Notes: generated by a model from the sequence alone, not told the origin. A DNA stretch of 64,000 nucleotides from an uncultured Brevibacillus sp. (GCF_947502445.1 NZ_CANMZW010000008.1:1-64000), one strand, 5' to 3'. Shown: positions 19,989 to 29,492, counted from the first letter of the stretch. Program-made: numbers and translations.

Positions 19989-20062
19989 TCCGACCAAGTT
20001 CGTCCACCCCTCTCTTCCAAAAGGGTTCGTTTTTGCTCGGGTCGAATCCTTTGGCGAGTAGT

Positions 20063-20103
20063 AGGAACCCCTGTCGGCTCCTGTCAGAGAGGGGTTCTTT
20101 TTC
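20063..20103 (+). terminator. Terminator-like hairpin in an intergenic repeat region
   Basis: GAACCCC (20065-20071) pairs with GGGGTTC (20091-20097), followed by a T-rich tail on the plus strand. No plus-strand gene lies upstream, so it may belong to the repeat-rich region rather than end a transcript. Confidence 0.35.
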
Positions 20104-20138
20104 TCGACACGTTTTCCCATTGGCGCTGTTGTTCGTGG

Positions 20139-20340
20139 CTTCAGTGGTGGGAAGGAAACGGGAGAAAGCGCTCCAGGTACTTGGGCCTCTAGCAGGGAGG
20201 GGGTACTGTCCGCTTACGGGAAAAAAGGGCAACCGCGTCCAAAGTTTCGTTTTTTCCTTAGAGCTGGGCTCGGACACTCCCAGCTAGTATCCCAAGAAGC
20301 TAGAGCGTTTTCTCATCTTTCCTCTCCTCCACCAAAAGCA
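20139..20340. repeat. Inverted pair of a dispersed repeat (MITE-like)
   Basis: 20162-20193 and the complement of 20283-20314 match at 25 of 32 positions: GAGAAA, CGCTC, CTTGGG and CTAGC are shared. The similarity continues inward (GGGAG, TGTCCG, GGAAAAAA), so two repeats of about 80 bp lie tail to tail. A third copy is at 31588-31660. Each starts with a small GGAG/CTCC-type hairpin. There is no transposase. The structure could be a miniature transposable or REP-like element. Confidence 0.55.
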
Positions 20341-20451
20341 ACGATCAAATATTCCTTAATTCCTTCGCCTTTGGTTTATAAATTTCTATACGTTTAAAAA
20401 CAGAAAAGCATCCACCTCTATGGGCAGATGCCTTCCTTTTGACTGCTATTC

Positions 20452-20844
20452 TTATTCGTCAAACTCGTCTTTATCTAACCGTACCTCCAAATGATGTCCA
20501 TCCGGGGTCTCAAAGTATAGATTATAGCTGGTTGGTTGCGTGATAGGTCCGCGATAACAGATATTCTCTGCTTCCAGCTTATCCACCAGATAGTCCAATT
20601 CCGCACGACTCGTTACGGAAAAAGCGAGGTGGTCCACCTGACCGACTCCACCCTTGCCTTCTTCACCGCCATGTGGATGAAGACCAATCCGTGTGTATGT
20701 GCCAATTTGAAAGTAGACAGGCGCTCCTTCCACCATGTTCTCTTCCGGGATGGGAACTTCCAAAATGTCTTTAAAAAAACGAGCTACCTTCACGACATCG
20801 CTACAATTCAATGCGATATGGTGAACGCCTTTCAAATGAAACAT
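20452..20844 (-). CDS. VOC-family (glyoxalase-like) protein
   Basis: A 130-residue protein of the vicinal oxygen chelate superfamily. The two beta-alpha-beta-beta-beta modules are visible: VHHIALNCSDVVKVARFFKD, and then VDHLAFSVTSRAELDYLVDKL with FETPDGHHLEVRL at the end. His in VHHIAL, His in VDHLAF and Glu in HLEVR are likely metal ligands. The substrate is unknown; relatives include glyoxalase I, dioxygenases and fosfomycin-type resistance enzymes. It lies 28 bp after the upstream gene, so the two probably form an operon. Confidence 0.75.
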   Translation of the reverse strand: MFHLKGVHHIALNCSDVVKVARFFKDILEVPIPEENMVEGAPVYFQIGTYTRIGLHPHGGEEGKGGVGQVDHLAFSVTSRAELDYLVDKLEAENICYRGPITQPTSYNLYFETPDGHHLEVRLDKDEFDE

Positions 20845-20871
20845 TCACACTGCCTCCCACGTCAACTCTGG

Positions 20872-21306
20872 TCATGCGCTTTTCTGCGACATTTGCTTTC
20901 GTTTATTGTACTGCTTCAGCCTCTCGCTTAAACGTCTCAAACGAATCATGAGCGCTTCTCGCCATTCATCGTCCCCCAGCTCCTTGGCCACACGCAGCAA
21001 GTCAAGCGAAACGTCGATCTGCTGCTTTAGTACATCGGCGAAGCTGGCAGCCTCATCCGTCATTGTACAATTCTCAAACAACTCCGATGTATTGTCAACA
21101 CTCACAAAGTCGGCAAAATCAACTTCAGGAGCTTGATCTCCTTGTGCATATTCTACTAAAATTTCGTACTCTCCCTCAATACCGGGATGGACTTCAATTC
21201 TGTCACATACAGGACAAAACATGATGGGGACATTGTGAACAAGTGTTTTATAATGACGGACTGACCCTACAGAACCAACCATTCCAGCACCACAACAAAA
21301 ACTCAT
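20872..21306 (-). CDS. Hypothetical Cys-rich (YgiT-like zinc finger) protein
   Basis: A 144-residue protein starting MSFCCGAGMVGS; AAGGAGGGAG lies 7 bases before the ATG at 21306. CC at residues 4-5 and the pair CPVC at about 37-40 (MFCPVCDRIEVHPG) suggest a zinc knuckle like that of YgiT-type domains. The C-terminal third is a charged helix (LMIRLRRLSERLKQYNKRK). Function unknown. First gene of a probable pair with the VOC protein. Confidence 0.5.
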   Translation of the reverse strand: MSFCCGAGMVGSVGSVRHYKTLVHNVPIMFCPVCDRIEVHPGIEGEYEILVEYAQGDQAPEVDFADFVSVDNTSELFENCTMTDEAASFADVLKQQIDVSLDLLRVAKELGDDEWREALMIRLRRLSERLKQYNKRKQMSQKSA

Positions 21307-21533
21307 ACAGTCTCCCTCCTTCTTCGCCAAACAAACGCTTTCGTCTCGGCGACACTCTGTCTGTATTCGCATTGTAGCCCATTATCCCTCTAACTCTCTA
21401 CCCGCAAAAGATACCAGTAGGTTACTGTAACAAGATTTTGTCAATTTGTCTTCCTATTGTACTCGAATTTACTTGTGCCCGGCAACGTTTTCTGATTAGT
21501 TTGAAATTTTTCCTGCATTTGCCTAAAGGCATA

Positions 21534-21559
21534 TAAAAAAGTTTTATGAATGCCGATAT
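21534..21559 (+). promoter_or_regulatory. Sigma-D (flagellar/chemotaxis) promoter of the chemoreceptor gene
   Basis: GCCGATAT at 21552-21559 is an exact copy of the sigma-D -10 consensus, with TAAA at 21534-21537 and a 14-bp spacer. It lies 45 bp upstream of a methyl-accepting chemotaxis protein gene, the class of gene this sigma factor reads. Confidence 0.8.
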
Positions 21560-21603
21560 AGGGAATAGTTAGTCATCTACTTACAAGAAAAAGGAGCTAC
21601 TGT

Positions 21604-23658
21604 ATGTATCGGTTTAAAAGCTTACGTGCGCGTACACTTACGATCACATTGCCAGTCATTATTCTTACTCTGCTTCTCGTCATGAGTATTGCATTTTTAT
21701 TTTCAGTGGCCCTGCTGAACAAGGAATTAAGTGACAAAATGAACTTCCAACTGGACCTTCTCAGTGACAAGGTAGAAAGCCAACTAGAGGAGCATAGCAA
21801 AGTAACAGAGAGTATGGCTCGCTTTATTGAAATGACGCCTATTACTTATTCGCTGGAACAGCTCGATTCCCTGCTCACCAAAACCGTGCTTATTAATGAA
21901 ACATCCGTGGGAATGGGTATTTTCATGGTACCATACGCATTTGATCCAAATAAGCAATACGTCGCCACCTATGGAACTAAGCAAGACGGCAAGGTACAAA
22001 TCACCTACGATTACAGCACTGCTTCCTACAACTACCCGAATCAGGATTGGTACAAGGTCGGGATTGGAACCAAAAACAAAACAGATTATTCGGAGCCGTA
22101 TTTCGACGATGTTTCAGGCGTTTCGATGATGACTGTCGTCGCACCCTTTTACACGGCGGACAAAAAGCTGCTAGGTGTTGCTACAGACGATATTACGCTC
22201 ACTGACATACAAAAAATGGTTTCAGGAACAAAAGTCGGTGAAACAGGCTGGGCGTTTATGCTGGATAAATCCGGTCAGTACTTGTCCCATCCTGAATCAG
22301 AAAAGCTCATGCACAAAACCATTCAAACAGAGGAAAATACATCCTTTTCAGAAGCTGGAGCGGCTATTCTTGCAGAACAAGAAGGCATGAAGACCTTCAA
22401 CGCAGACAACGGCGTCAATCGCATCTATTTCCAAAAAATCCCGCAAACAAACTGGACACTGGCTCTCGTCATGCCTGAGGATGAGTTCAATGCGCCGCTC
22501 GCCGCCCTGTTTTACCAGCTCTGTGCTGTGAGCTTGTTTGGTTTGTTGATTCTGATCGCTGTCATTTACTTCTTCAGCAAATATTTGACGAAACAAATTG
22601 ACCGTGCGAATCAACTGTCACACGCTCTTTCCAATGGAGACTTCACTGCTTCCATGGATATCAAGACCGTCGATGAGATGGGCGTGATGGCAAACCGCTT
22701 CAACGCAATGACGACCACCCTTCGCGAGACGCTGGGTCAGGTCAGCTACAGTGCTCAGCAGGTAGCAGCCACTTCCGAGCAGCTAATGGCAAGTGCCGAA
22801 CAAACCAGCAGAGCTACTGAACAAATCGCCCAATCCGTACAAGAAATCGCGTACGGCACCGAACAACAGGTAGAAGCGACTAACCAGGGAAGCGATGTGA
22901 TCACAGAAATCGCTCAGCATATTTCCGTCATGGAAAAAGGCATCGAGGAAGTCAGCAGCTCTACAGCTGAGACAAATCGTCAAGCCTTCGAGGGTAATCA
23001 GATGGCTGTGAAAACCGTTGAGCACATGAACGTCATCCACGCGCAAATGAATCAAACAGCAGGCATCGTCAATGCATTGGGACGCCGCTCTGAGGAAATT
23101 GGACAAATGATTTCCCTGATTACGACAATTGCCGCCCAAACTAATCTTCTGGCGCTGAATGCAGCCATCGAGGCAGCACGTGCCGGAGAACAAGGGCGGG
23201 GCTTTGCAGTCGTAGCCGATGAGGTACGCAAGCTCGCGGAACAATCCAGCTCAGCAGCCGAACAGGTAAGCATTATTGTGGCAGATATTCAACGTGATAC
23301 TGAATCAGCGATTAGCGCCATGACGCATGGCTCGACGATTCTTGGTGAAGGGATGTCACTTGTACAGTCTACCGGAACTGCTTTTAAACAAATCACAGGC
23401 TCTGCTGCCCAATTGTTTGAGCGCACCGAGGAGGTCTCTGCTGAAATGCGTCAAATCAGCCAGCAAATGCAGACGATCGTTACTGCGATCAGCAATATTT
23501 CTAGCGTAGCTGAGCAGTCTGCAAGCAATTCGCAAACGGTTGCTGCCGCAGCGGAAGAGCAAAACGCATCCATGCAGGAAATTTCCGCAGCAGCGACCAT
23601 GCTGGCCAAAATGGCAGAAGAGATGAACGATGCCATCCGCACCTTTAAGCTTAACTAA
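21604..23658 (+). CDS. Methyl-accepting chemotaxis protein with dCache sensor
   Basis: A 684-residue membrane chemoreceptor. TM1 is at about 12-36, an extracytoplasmic dCache-type ligand domain at about 45-295, TM2 at about 303-328, HAMP at about 330-385 and a long cytoplasmic coiled coil to the end. The conserved signalling tip that contacts CheA and CheW is at about 498-546 ([20 protein letters not shown]). AAGGAG lies before the ATG. The ligand is unknown. Transcription probably depends on sigma-D; a terminator follows. Confidence 0.93.
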   Translation: MYRFKSLRARTLTITLPVIILTLLLVMSIAFLFSVALLNKELSDKMNFQLDLLSDKVESQLEEHSKVTESMARFIEMTPITYSLEQLDSLLTKTVLINETSVGMGIFMVPYAFDPNKQYVATYGTKQDGKVQITYDYSTASYNYPNQDWYKVGIGTKNKTDYSEPYFDDVSGVSMMTVVAPFYTADKKLLGVATDDITLTDIQKMVSGTKVGETGWAFMLDKSGQYLSHPESEKLMHKTIQTEENTSFSEAGAAILAEQEGMKTFNADNGVNRIYFQKIPQTNWTLALVMPEDEFNAPLAALFYQLCAVSLFGLLILIAVIYFFSKYLTKQIDRANQLSHALSNGDFTASMDIKTVDEMGVMANRFNAMTTTLRETLGQVSYSAQQVAATSEQLMASAEQTSRATEQIAQSVQEIAYGTEQQVEATNQGSDVITEIAQHISVMEKGIEEVSSSTAETNRQAFEGNQMAVKTVEHMNVIHAQMNQTAGIVNALGRRSEEIGQMISLITTIAAQTNLLALNAAIEAARAGEQGRGFAVVADEVRKLAEQSSSAAEQVSIIVADIQRDTESAISAMTHGSTILGEGMSLVQSTGTAFKQITGSAAQLFERTEEVSAEMRQISQQMQTIVTAISNISSVAEQSASNSQTVAAAAEEQNASMQEISAAATMLAKMAEEMNDAIRTFKLN

Positions 23659-23715
23659 GCTCTTCATCCATACCGGTATGTAAAAAGGGGTAAAGGGTAA
23701 CGTCCAATCTGTACA

Positions 23716-23745
23716 AAAAAAGCCGAGCTTGATCGCCCGGCTTTT
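23716..23745. terminator. Bidirectional terminator between the chemoreceptor gene and gcvH
   Basis: AAAAAGCCG...CGGCTTTTT with two inner pairs (GC/GC); T runs on both strands. It serves the convergent genes ending at 23658 and 23757. Confidence 0.75.
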
Positions 23746-23756
23746 TGTTTTGTTTC

Positions 23757-24137
23757 CTATTCTTTTACCATCGCTTCGTATTTGTCTGCATCCATCAGCT
23801 TGTCCAGCTCAGCTGCGTCAGACAATTCCACGACGATCATCCATGCTTGCTCGTACGGCGAGGAGTTCACCAGTTCTGGAGCGTCTTCCAGGTTGCCGTT
23901 CACTTCCAGTACTGTGCCAGTTACAGGAGCGTACAGTTCAGAAACGGTTTTAACCGATTCTACACTGCCAAATGGCTCATCCGCCTGAATGGTTGCCCCT
24001 ACTTCAGGCAACTCAACAAACACGATGTCACCCAGCTCTGATTGAGCAAAAGCAGTGATTCCGATGTACGCTTTGTTTCCTTCTACTCGCACCCACTCAT
24101 GCTCTTCACTGTAACGTAAGTTTTTTGGGAATTCCAT
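23757..24137 (-). CDS. gcvH: Glycine cleavage system H protein
   Basis: A 126-residue lipoyl carrier that shuttles the aminomethyl group between the P, T and L proteins and also serves lipoate transfer to other enzymes in Bacillota. The lipoylated Lys is K63 in [11 protein letters not shown]. It is a single gene here: gcvT and gcvP are not in the window. Confidence 0.95.
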   Translation of the reverse strand: MEFPKNLRYSEEHEWVRVEGNKAYIGITAFAQSELGDIVFVELPEVGATIQADEPFGSVESVKTVSELYAPVTGTVLEVNGNLEDAPELVNSSPYEQAWMIVVELSDAAELDKLMDADKYEAMVKE

Positions 24138-24196
24138 CGTTTACATTTCCTCCTATCAGGTACAATCCATTACACATACATAATTAGACGAACATT

Positions 24197-24649
24197 CTAG
24201 GATTCCTCTTCGATCCCCAAAATTCTAAACAGACGTTTTTTCACGAGGTTGAGCCCCTTCTCGCCTGCCTGGAAGTGACGAAGCTGAAGGTTTTCATCAA
24301 AGAGGTAGAAAGCAGGGACGTATTCGTTCTGGAAAGCATCCACTGTCTTCATATCATTATCAATGGCGATCGGGTGTGTCAGGTTGTACTCGGCAATCAT
24401 TTGTTTGATGGTTTCGATGTCCGTATCTTTTTCCGAACGGGGCATGTGAATACCGATTACTTTCAGTCCATTTGCTGCATATTTGTCACGCCATTCGTTG
24501 ATGCTTGGCATGGACTCCTTGCACATGTAGCAGCTTACAGACCAAAAGTGAACCAAAACTGGGCTACCAGCCAAATCTGCTTTGGTCACCTGTCCATTCA
24601 CCCATTCGGTAATCCCAGGGAAATCAGGCAATTCTTCGCGCAAACGCAT
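24197..24649 (-). CDS. TlpA-like thiol-disulfide oxidoreductase
   Basis: A 150-residue thioredoxin-fold protein with the redox pair C40-YM-C43 (HFWSVSCYMCKESMP) and the cis-Pro in VPAFYLFD. There is no signal peptide, so it acts in the cytoplasm, unlike the secreted TlpA/ResA proteins. It lies between gcvH and a peroxiredoxin gene on the same strand, but the terminator at 24687-24723 separates it from the latter. The partner is unknown. Confidence 0.85.
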   Translation of the reverse strand: MRLREELPDFPGITEWVNGQVTKADLAGSPVLVHFWSVSCYMCKESMPSINEWRDKYAANGLKVIGIHMPRSEKDTDIETIKQMIAEYNLTHPIAIDNDMKTVDAFQNEYVPAFYLFDENLQLRHFQAGEKGLNLVKKRLFRILGIEEES

Positions 24650-24686
24650 GGATAGGTCAACCCCTTTTCTTTATTTTAGCTTAGGT

Positions 24687-24723
24687 TAAAAAAAAGGGCC
24701 TAACAGCTAAATGTTAGACCCTT
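24687..24723 (-). terminator. Terminator after the peroxiredoxin gene
   Basis: The stem AAGGGCCTAACA/TGTTAGaCCCTT with one mismatch is followed by eight T on the minus strand. Confidence 0.75.
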
Positions 24724-24749
24724 CTATTTCCTTGCGTACGTGCAAATAA

Positions 24750-25298
24750 TTACTTAGCAGACAGTTGAGCTTGTCCTGGGCGCCAGTTAGCTGGGCACAG
24801 TCCGCCGGATTGCAGAGCTTGCAATACACGCAGTGTCTCGTCTGTAGAACGACCTACGTTCAGGTCAGTAACTACTTGATATTTCAGAACGCCTTCTGGA
24901 TCGATGATGAACAGACCGCGGTAAGCTTGTCCGCCTTCTTCATCCAGTACGCCGTAGTCACGAGCAGTAGTTTTCAGGAAGTCAGCAGCCAGTGGGTAGT
25001 TCAGGCCACCCAAACCGTTTTCGTCGCGTGAAGTGTTGATCCAAGCGCGGTGGGAGTGAACGGAGTCAGTAGATACACCCAGTACTTCTGCATCCAGATC
25101 AGCGAAGTCTTCGATTGCATCGCTCATAGCGATGATTTCAGTTGGGCAAACGAAAGTGAAGTCCAGTGGATAGAAGAACAGTACCAGCCATTTGCCACGG
25201 TAGTCGGCCAGGGAAACCTTTCCGAATTCTTTACCGTTACCCAGTGCTGTTTCCATTGTAAAGTCTGGAGCTGGAAGCCCGATTAGACGTTGTGCCAT
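24750..25298 (-). CDS. Typical 2-Cys peroxiredoxin
   Basis: A thiol peroxidase of 182 residues that reduces H2O2 and organic hydroperoxides. The peroxidatic Cys is C51 in DFTFVCPTE and the resolving Cys is C168 in GGLCPANW, which places it in the Prx1/AhpC group. The start [10 protein letters not shown] at 25298 has AAGGAGG upstream; a longer frame lacks a site. It is monocistronic. No ahpF is seen nearby, so the electron donor may be thioredoxin. Confidence 0.92.
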   Translation of the reverse strand: MAQRLIGLPAPDFTMETALGNGKEFGKVSLADYRGKWLVLFFYPLDFTFVCPTEIIAMSDAIEDFADLDAEVLGVSTDSVHSHRAWINTSRDENGLGGLNYPLAADFLKTTARDYGVLDEEGGQAYRGLFIIDPEGVLKYQVVTDLNVGRSTDETLRVLQALQSGGLCPANWRPGQAQLSAK

Positions 25299-25482
25299 TA
25301 TGTAAAACCTCCTTAGGAATATGTTCTTGCCTACATGTCCCATGATATCAAAGTATTCACTTTATAGTCAATACAATGTAGGAATCATTTCAACCTGTAA
25401 TTGTTTTTCAATTAGAGAGGTGCTCAGCTTTTTTTGACGACTCTTTTCATCCAAAAAATAGATTATCCGATTTGCTGGCAAC

Positions 25483-26673
25483 CTATTCTACTCTTTGCAA
25501 AAGAATGCCCGAATCAGCAATCGCCGCTGCTGCCTGTTTCAGTATTTCCGGCGTCTGGACCAGGGCGATGCGCACGTAGCCCTCCCCTTCATCTCCGAAG
25601 GCACTGCCGGGAATTACGACGACTCCCGCTTGCTCCAAAAGCGCAAAGGCAAACTCACGCGAGGTCCAGCCCTGTGGCAACTGTGCCCAGACAAACATCG
25701 TTGCCTTTGGAGGGGGAATCACCCATCCTGCCTCAGCCAAGGCAGCCAAGAGCACATCGCGGCGCTCCTGATAGATTGGGCCTACTGTATTTTGTCCAGC
25801 GGATTCACGGTCTTGCTTCAGGGCAGCTATCGCCATTTGCTGGACGGGTAAAAACACTCCATAGTCCACGTTCGACTTTACTACGGCCAGCGGCTTAATG
25901 ATCTCAGCATTGCCCACTACATAAGCAATCCGGCAGCCAGCCATGTTGAAGCTTTTGGAGAAGGAATTAAACTCGATTCCGACATCCTTGGCACCAGGTG
26001 CTTGCAAAAAGCTAGGCGGCTTGTAGCCGTCAAAAGCCATTTCGGAGTATGCCAAATCATGGACAACGATGATTTCATACCGCTTGGCAAATGCCACTAC
26101 CTTTTCGAAAAAAGATACGGTCGCAACAGCCGAAACCGGATTATTCGGATAGTTGAGGATCATAAATTTCGCCCGCGTCGCTACATCTTCAGGAATCTGT
26201 TCCAGATCGGGTAAAAAATCATTTTCTGCCCGCAGCGGCATCCGATAAGGAACTGCTCCCGCCAGCTGAACGCTCCCTTCGTAAATCGGATAGCCCGGAT
26301 CAGGAACGAGCACCAGATCGCCCGGGTCCGTCCAAGCCAAGGCAAAATGAGCCAGTCCATCCTGCGAGCCCATCAAGGAGTGTACCTCGTGGCCAGGGTC
26401 CAGCTCGACATCAAAACGATACCGATACCAGCGAGCTACCTCTGCACGGAAATCAGCCGTTCCCTCACTGAGCGCATAGCCAAAAGCTCCCGGACGCGCG
26501 ATAGCCTCTGTCAGCGTATCCAAAAGGCTCTGTTCTGGCGGCTGATCGGGACTTCCGATACTCAAATCATAGACGGTACGTTTTTGAGCTACTTCGCGTT
26601 TACGAGCTGCCATCTCCGAGAAAATAGCAGCTGACAACTTATCCAGTCGTTTGGAAGGTTGGCGGCGCATCAT
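25483..26673 (-). CDS. Class I/II PLP-dependent aminotransferase
   Basis: A 396-residue fold-type I aminotransferase. The PLP lysine is K240 in FNSFSKSFNMAG; NYPNNP at 174-179 and DLAYSEMAFDG are typical of the LL-diaminopimelate / MtnE-like branch. The substrate cannot be fixed from the sequence. An MtnE role in methionine salvage is possible because the mtn clusters at 43-51 kb have no aminotransferase gene. Its ATG overlaps the stop of the ArsC-like gene (ATGA), so the two are coupled. Confidence 0.85.
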   Translation of the reverse strand: MMRRQPSKRLDKLSAAIFSEMAARKREVAQKRTVYDLSIGSPDQPPEQSLLDTLTEAIARPGAFGYALSEGTADFRAEVARWYRYRFDVELDPGHEVHSLMGSQDGLAHFALAWTDPGDLVLVPDPGYPIYEGSVQLAGAVPYRMPLRAENDFLPDLEQIPEDVATRAKFMILNYPNNPVSAVATVSFFEKVVAFAKRYEIIVVHDLAYSEMAFDGYKPPSFLQAPGAKDVGIEFNSFSKSFNMAGCRIAYVVGNAEIIKPLAVVKSNVDYGVFLPVQQMAIAALKQDRESAGQNTVGPIYQERRDVLLAALAEAGWVIPPPKATMFVWAQLPQGWTSREFAFALLEQAGVVVIPGSAFGDEGEGYVRIALVQTPEILKQAAAAIADSGILLQRVE

Positions 26674-27029
26674 GATTTGCCACCCCAGGCTTTTTCCAGC
26701 TCCTCGGGTTTAAAGCCGAGCGTAACCGTGTTATCGCTTGCCAGTAGCGGGCGCTTGATCAGCTTACCATTGGACGAAAGCAGCTCTAGCATTTCATCCT
26801 CCGTCATGTTTGGCAGCTTGTCCTTTAGGCCGAGCTCTTTATACTGTACACCGCTCACATTAAAAAATTTGCGCAAATCCAACCCGCTTGTTTTCCAGAT
26901 CGTGCGCAGCTCTTCTTTGGTCGGTGGAGTATCGACAATCGGAATTTCCTCAAAGCTGACATTTTGCTCGGTGAGCCATTTTTTTGCTTTGCGGCATGTA
27001 TCGCACTTGTTGTACAAATAGGCTTTCAT
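26670..27029 (-). CDS. ArsC/Spx-family thioredoxin-like protein
   Basis: A 119-residue protein with CDTC at residues 9-12 (YNKCDTCRKAKKWL) and the family's cis-Pro region KRPLLAS. The length and motif fit the YffB/YusI branch of the ArsC family, whose members are probably glutathione- or thiol-dependent reductases rather than true arsenate reductases. It is translationally coupled to the downstream aminotransferase. Confidence 0.85.
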   Translation of the reverse strand: MKAYLYNKCDTCRKAKKWLTEQNVSFEEIPIVDTPPTKEELRTIWKTSGLDLRKFFNVSGVQYKELGLKDKLPNMTEDEMLELLSSNGKLIKRPLLASDNTVTLGFKPEELEKAWGGKS

Positions 27030-27090
27030 GGTTTCATTCCTCGCTTTTCATCACGTCTTGGTAATTATCTCTATTGTAAGAGAAGAAAAT

Positions 27091-27990
27091 CTACTCCACA
27101 ACGAAAACGGTTTTGCGAAAGGTAGCATCGCCAGCACCTTCGACTGGCACTTCTATGAAGACATAATCATTGATTACAGCAGGATCTGCTCCGTCTTCAT
27201 ATGTAAGTGCCTGATAATCAACATACAGTTCTTCTCCCCAGACACGTACGCTTTCCAGCTCTACAGAGTCGCTTTCGCTACTCGATGATTTGACCAGGAC
27301 ATACGTTTTCCCGTCTTTTCGCATCCATTCACTTTTCCACTCTGGTGTTGCCAACAAGCCTTTTGCCCATGCTTGCACTTCTTCGTCCGCTTCATCCAAT
27401 TTCAACAGGCGATAAAGCTCGGTCACGTTTGGTTTTTCAATGCCGGACAGCGTGTTAGAGCCTTCCACCGTCCAGATTTGATCATGGGTGTACCTTTTTT
27501 TCATACTGATCTCGTACAGGGCGTTGTCGGTTGTAACAACAAGTAAACGGCGTGGGTTTAAGCTTCGTCCTACCGTTTGAAAGCTCTCTATTTCTTTTTG
27601 TAGATCCTGCTGGGCAAATCGCCTAAGCACATGCTTATAGTCCCGGTTTTGTGTATCCTGCTGCATTGCTGTTAATTGTTCTTCGCTGTACGTATAGCCT
27701 GTTCCTTTGTCATCTGTCCATTCAAATGCCTGTACAATACCATCCCGATCTGCATCAAGCTTGGTCTTGTTGATCTGCTCATTGGCTGGGGTGGCTACAG
27801 GCACAGATGTCTCCTGCTGTTTGGCAGATGCTTTGACTGCCGCCAGCGTTTTGTGAAGATTCAAAACTGACTGTTGCAGCTTAGCTACTTCCTGCTCTTT
27901 TTGCAACGTCCCTATATAAAATCCCGCGCCCAACAAGGACAGAACTAACAGCGCTGAGATAACAGAGAATCCCCAAATTCGCACTCGCAT
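27091..27990 (-). CDS. Membrane-anchored extracytoplasmic protein, PrcB-like C-terminus
   Basis: About 300 residues. One membrane segment near the N-terminus (about 9-28) is followed by a helical stretch and an extracytoplasmic part. The end (KTYVLVKSSSSESDSVELES, then a Pro/Val-rich strand series) resembles the PrcB C-terminal domain, a small beta-fold linked to protease complexes; this is a weak match by eye. The ATG at 27990 has GAGGTGG only 3 bases upstream; a GTG two codons later is better spaced. Confidence 0.5.
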   Translation of the reverse strand: MRVRIWGFSVISALLVLSLLGAGFYIGTLQKEQEVAKLQQSVLNLHKTLAAVKASAKQQETSVPVATPANEQINKTKLDADRDGIVQAFEWTDDKGTGYTYSEEQLTAMQQDTQNRDYKHVLRRFAQQDLQKEIESFQTVGRSLNPRRLLVVTTDNALYEISMKKRYTHDQIWTVEGSNTLSGIEKPNVTELYRLLKLDEADEEVQAWAKGLLATPEWKSEWMRKDGKTYVLVKSSSSESDSVELESVRVWGEELYVDYQALTYEDGADPAVINDYVFIEVPVEGAGDATFRKTVFVVE

Positions 27991-28029
27991 CCACCTCAAT
28001 TTATACGGAAAATGAACTCCTTCTTGGTG

Positions 28030-28218
28030 CTAGTAAATTAAGCTTTTAAACAGCCAAATAGCTGCCTGAAACACATAATACGTGGCAACGATGCCCACAA
28101 GATCCAGTAGGTGATACTGCCATGTCTTCGGCACCGCATCCGGCTCTGTACCTCTCAAGACCAGAAAAATCATCATGACCGTAGTTACATGGAGTAGGTC
28201 ATCCACCTCGGATTTCAT
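28030..28218 (-). CDS. Small membrane protein
   Basis: A 62-residue protein with a C-terminal membrane segment (YHLLDLVGIVATYYVFQAAIWLF, about 36-58) and a shorter hydrophobic patch at about 12-20. AAGGAAGGG lies upstream of the ATG. Not recognised; it lies 40 bp before the PrcB-like gene on the same strand. Confidence 0.45.
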   Translation of the reverse strand: MKSEVDDLLHVTTVMMIFLVLRGTEPDAVPKTWQYHLLDLVGIVATYYVFQAAIWLFKSLIY

Positions 28219-28242
28219 TCCCTTCCTTGTTCTTCAATAGAA

Positions 28243-28274
28243 AACGACAGCCGTCCCTACTCTCGGCTGTCGTT
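28243..28274 (-). terminator. Terminator after the small acidic protein gene
   Basis: An 11-bp perfect stem (28243-28253 with 28264-28274) and four T on the minus strand. Confidence 0.75.
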
Positions 28275-28294
28275 CAAATCTGCTTTACGTTATT

Positions 28295-28480
28295 TTATGG
28301 AGTTGTCTTTCCAGTTTCACTCGCCAGCGACTCAAGCTCTACTGCCTCAGCACCAGGATTTACCTGCCACATCTGACTAAGCGGTGAGAAGGGGACACCT
28401 AGCTCATCCCCCGCTTTTGCTTGTACGGCTTCGGACAATGTTCCTTTTAATGGCTCGGTATATTCGATTTTCTCATCCAT
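28295..28480 (-). CDS. Small hypothetical acidic protein (61 aa)
   Basis: A soluble, acidic 61-residue protein beginning MDEKIEYTEPLKGTL. AAGGAGGAG lies 8 bases before the ATG at 28480 and a clear terminator follows, which together support a real gene. No family recognised. Confidence 0.5.
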   Translation of the reverse strand: MDEKIEYTEPLKGTLSEAVQAKAGDELGVPFSPLSQMWQVNPGAEAVELESLASETGKTTP

Positions 28481-28536
28481 TGCAATCTCCTCCTTCACCT
28501 GTATGTGATGCTAAGTGTGAAGGATTTCGTACTACT

Positions 28537-29349
28537 TTATGCAGAATGAGTTGCTTTGATCTCGACTTGATAGCCTGCGTGCTTTCTCGTCTGAAAAACA
28601 CCATTTTCAAAGATCAGGTACTGTGCCTTTACACCGATCAAACGGCCGCCCAGCTGTTCTTCCTTGTCCAGAGATTTCGAATTGATTTTATCCAATGACT
28701 CCAGAATCGGATACGTAATATCTACCCATTCATCTTCCCGGTATTGAAACGCTTTAAACTCTTCCGGGAAGTGAGCGTACACCTCGTCGCGCATGGCAAT
28801 CAGGTCGATTTCTTTTACTTCGCCCTTGAGCATTTTGCGCCAGTTTGTTTTATCAGGCAAGAACTGGCTCAGATGAAATTCCAGCTCTCCTGCCATACGA
28901 CGAGTAGGGACTTCTGCAATCGGAATGGCGCGAATCGCTCCCTGATCTACCCAACGCTTTAATTGATTATGCTTGCGTGTCAAACCAACCTTCATATCAC
29001 TGGAAACTGCCAGATAGACATAGTGGGGAATCATGCAATACTTCTCGCCAAAGCTTTCGTCACGGCAAGTCCCCAAATCAAAATGACATTCGTGTGGCTT
29101 GACGATGCACAAATCATTTTCCGGCAGCTTGGTAAAACAGGGGTAGCAGTACCCGCTGTTAAATGTTTTGTTCGTTTTGCGTCCGCAGGCGATACAGTTC
29201 TTTTCGCCCAGATAGGAAATGCTTAGTTCACTGCCCAGCCACTCATTTAGCGGCATGCGCTCCTCGCCGATCTGCAAATAATAGTCGACCGGCTTGTCCT
29301 TCCCGTGATACTCGTGGGTGAGTCCATGTAATATACCGCGGAGTTCCAC
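28537..29349 (-). CDS. DUF2797 zinc-ribbon protein
   Basis: A 270-residue protein. Two Cys pairs at about 53-56 and 68-71 (CIACGR, YCYPCF) and further Cys at CRDES and KYCMIPHYVYLA fit the DUF2797 family, whose members are of unknown function and carry zinc-ribbon-like Cys pairs plus a GIY-YIG-like stretch (HYVYLAVSSDMKVGLTR). The start is a GTG with GGAGAG upstream. It stands alone. Confidence 0.8.
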   Translation of the reverse strand: MELRGILHGLTHEYHGKDKPVDYYLQIGEERMPLNEWLGSELSISYLGEKNCIACGRKTNKTFNSGYCYPCFTKLPENDLCIVKPHECHFDLGTCRDESFGEKYCMIPHYVYLAVSSDMKVGLTRKHNQLKRWVDQGAIRAIPIAEVPTRRMAGELEFHLSQFLPDKTNWRKMLKGEVKEIDLIAMRDEVYAHFPEEFKAFQYREDEWVDITYPILESLDKINSKSLDKEEQLGGRLIGVKAQYLIFENGVFQTRKHAGYQVEIKATHSA

Positions 29350-29492
29350 TTACATTCTCTCCTCTCCTATGTACGGTCCCTTCATTTTATCATATCAATC
29401 TCCATCACTGACCTCTGTTTTCTTTTGGTAGCATGTTTTCCCTACCGGGGGGTGAACCTATAGCTATACCTAGATGGAAGGAGGCGATCGTT

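Noticed and set aside
19940..20287. A 115-codon plus-strand frame through the repeat region
   Set aside because: It spans the inverted repeat and a terminator-like hairpin. The peptide similarity to the frame at 31537-31740 is explained by the shared DNA repeat, not by a protein family.
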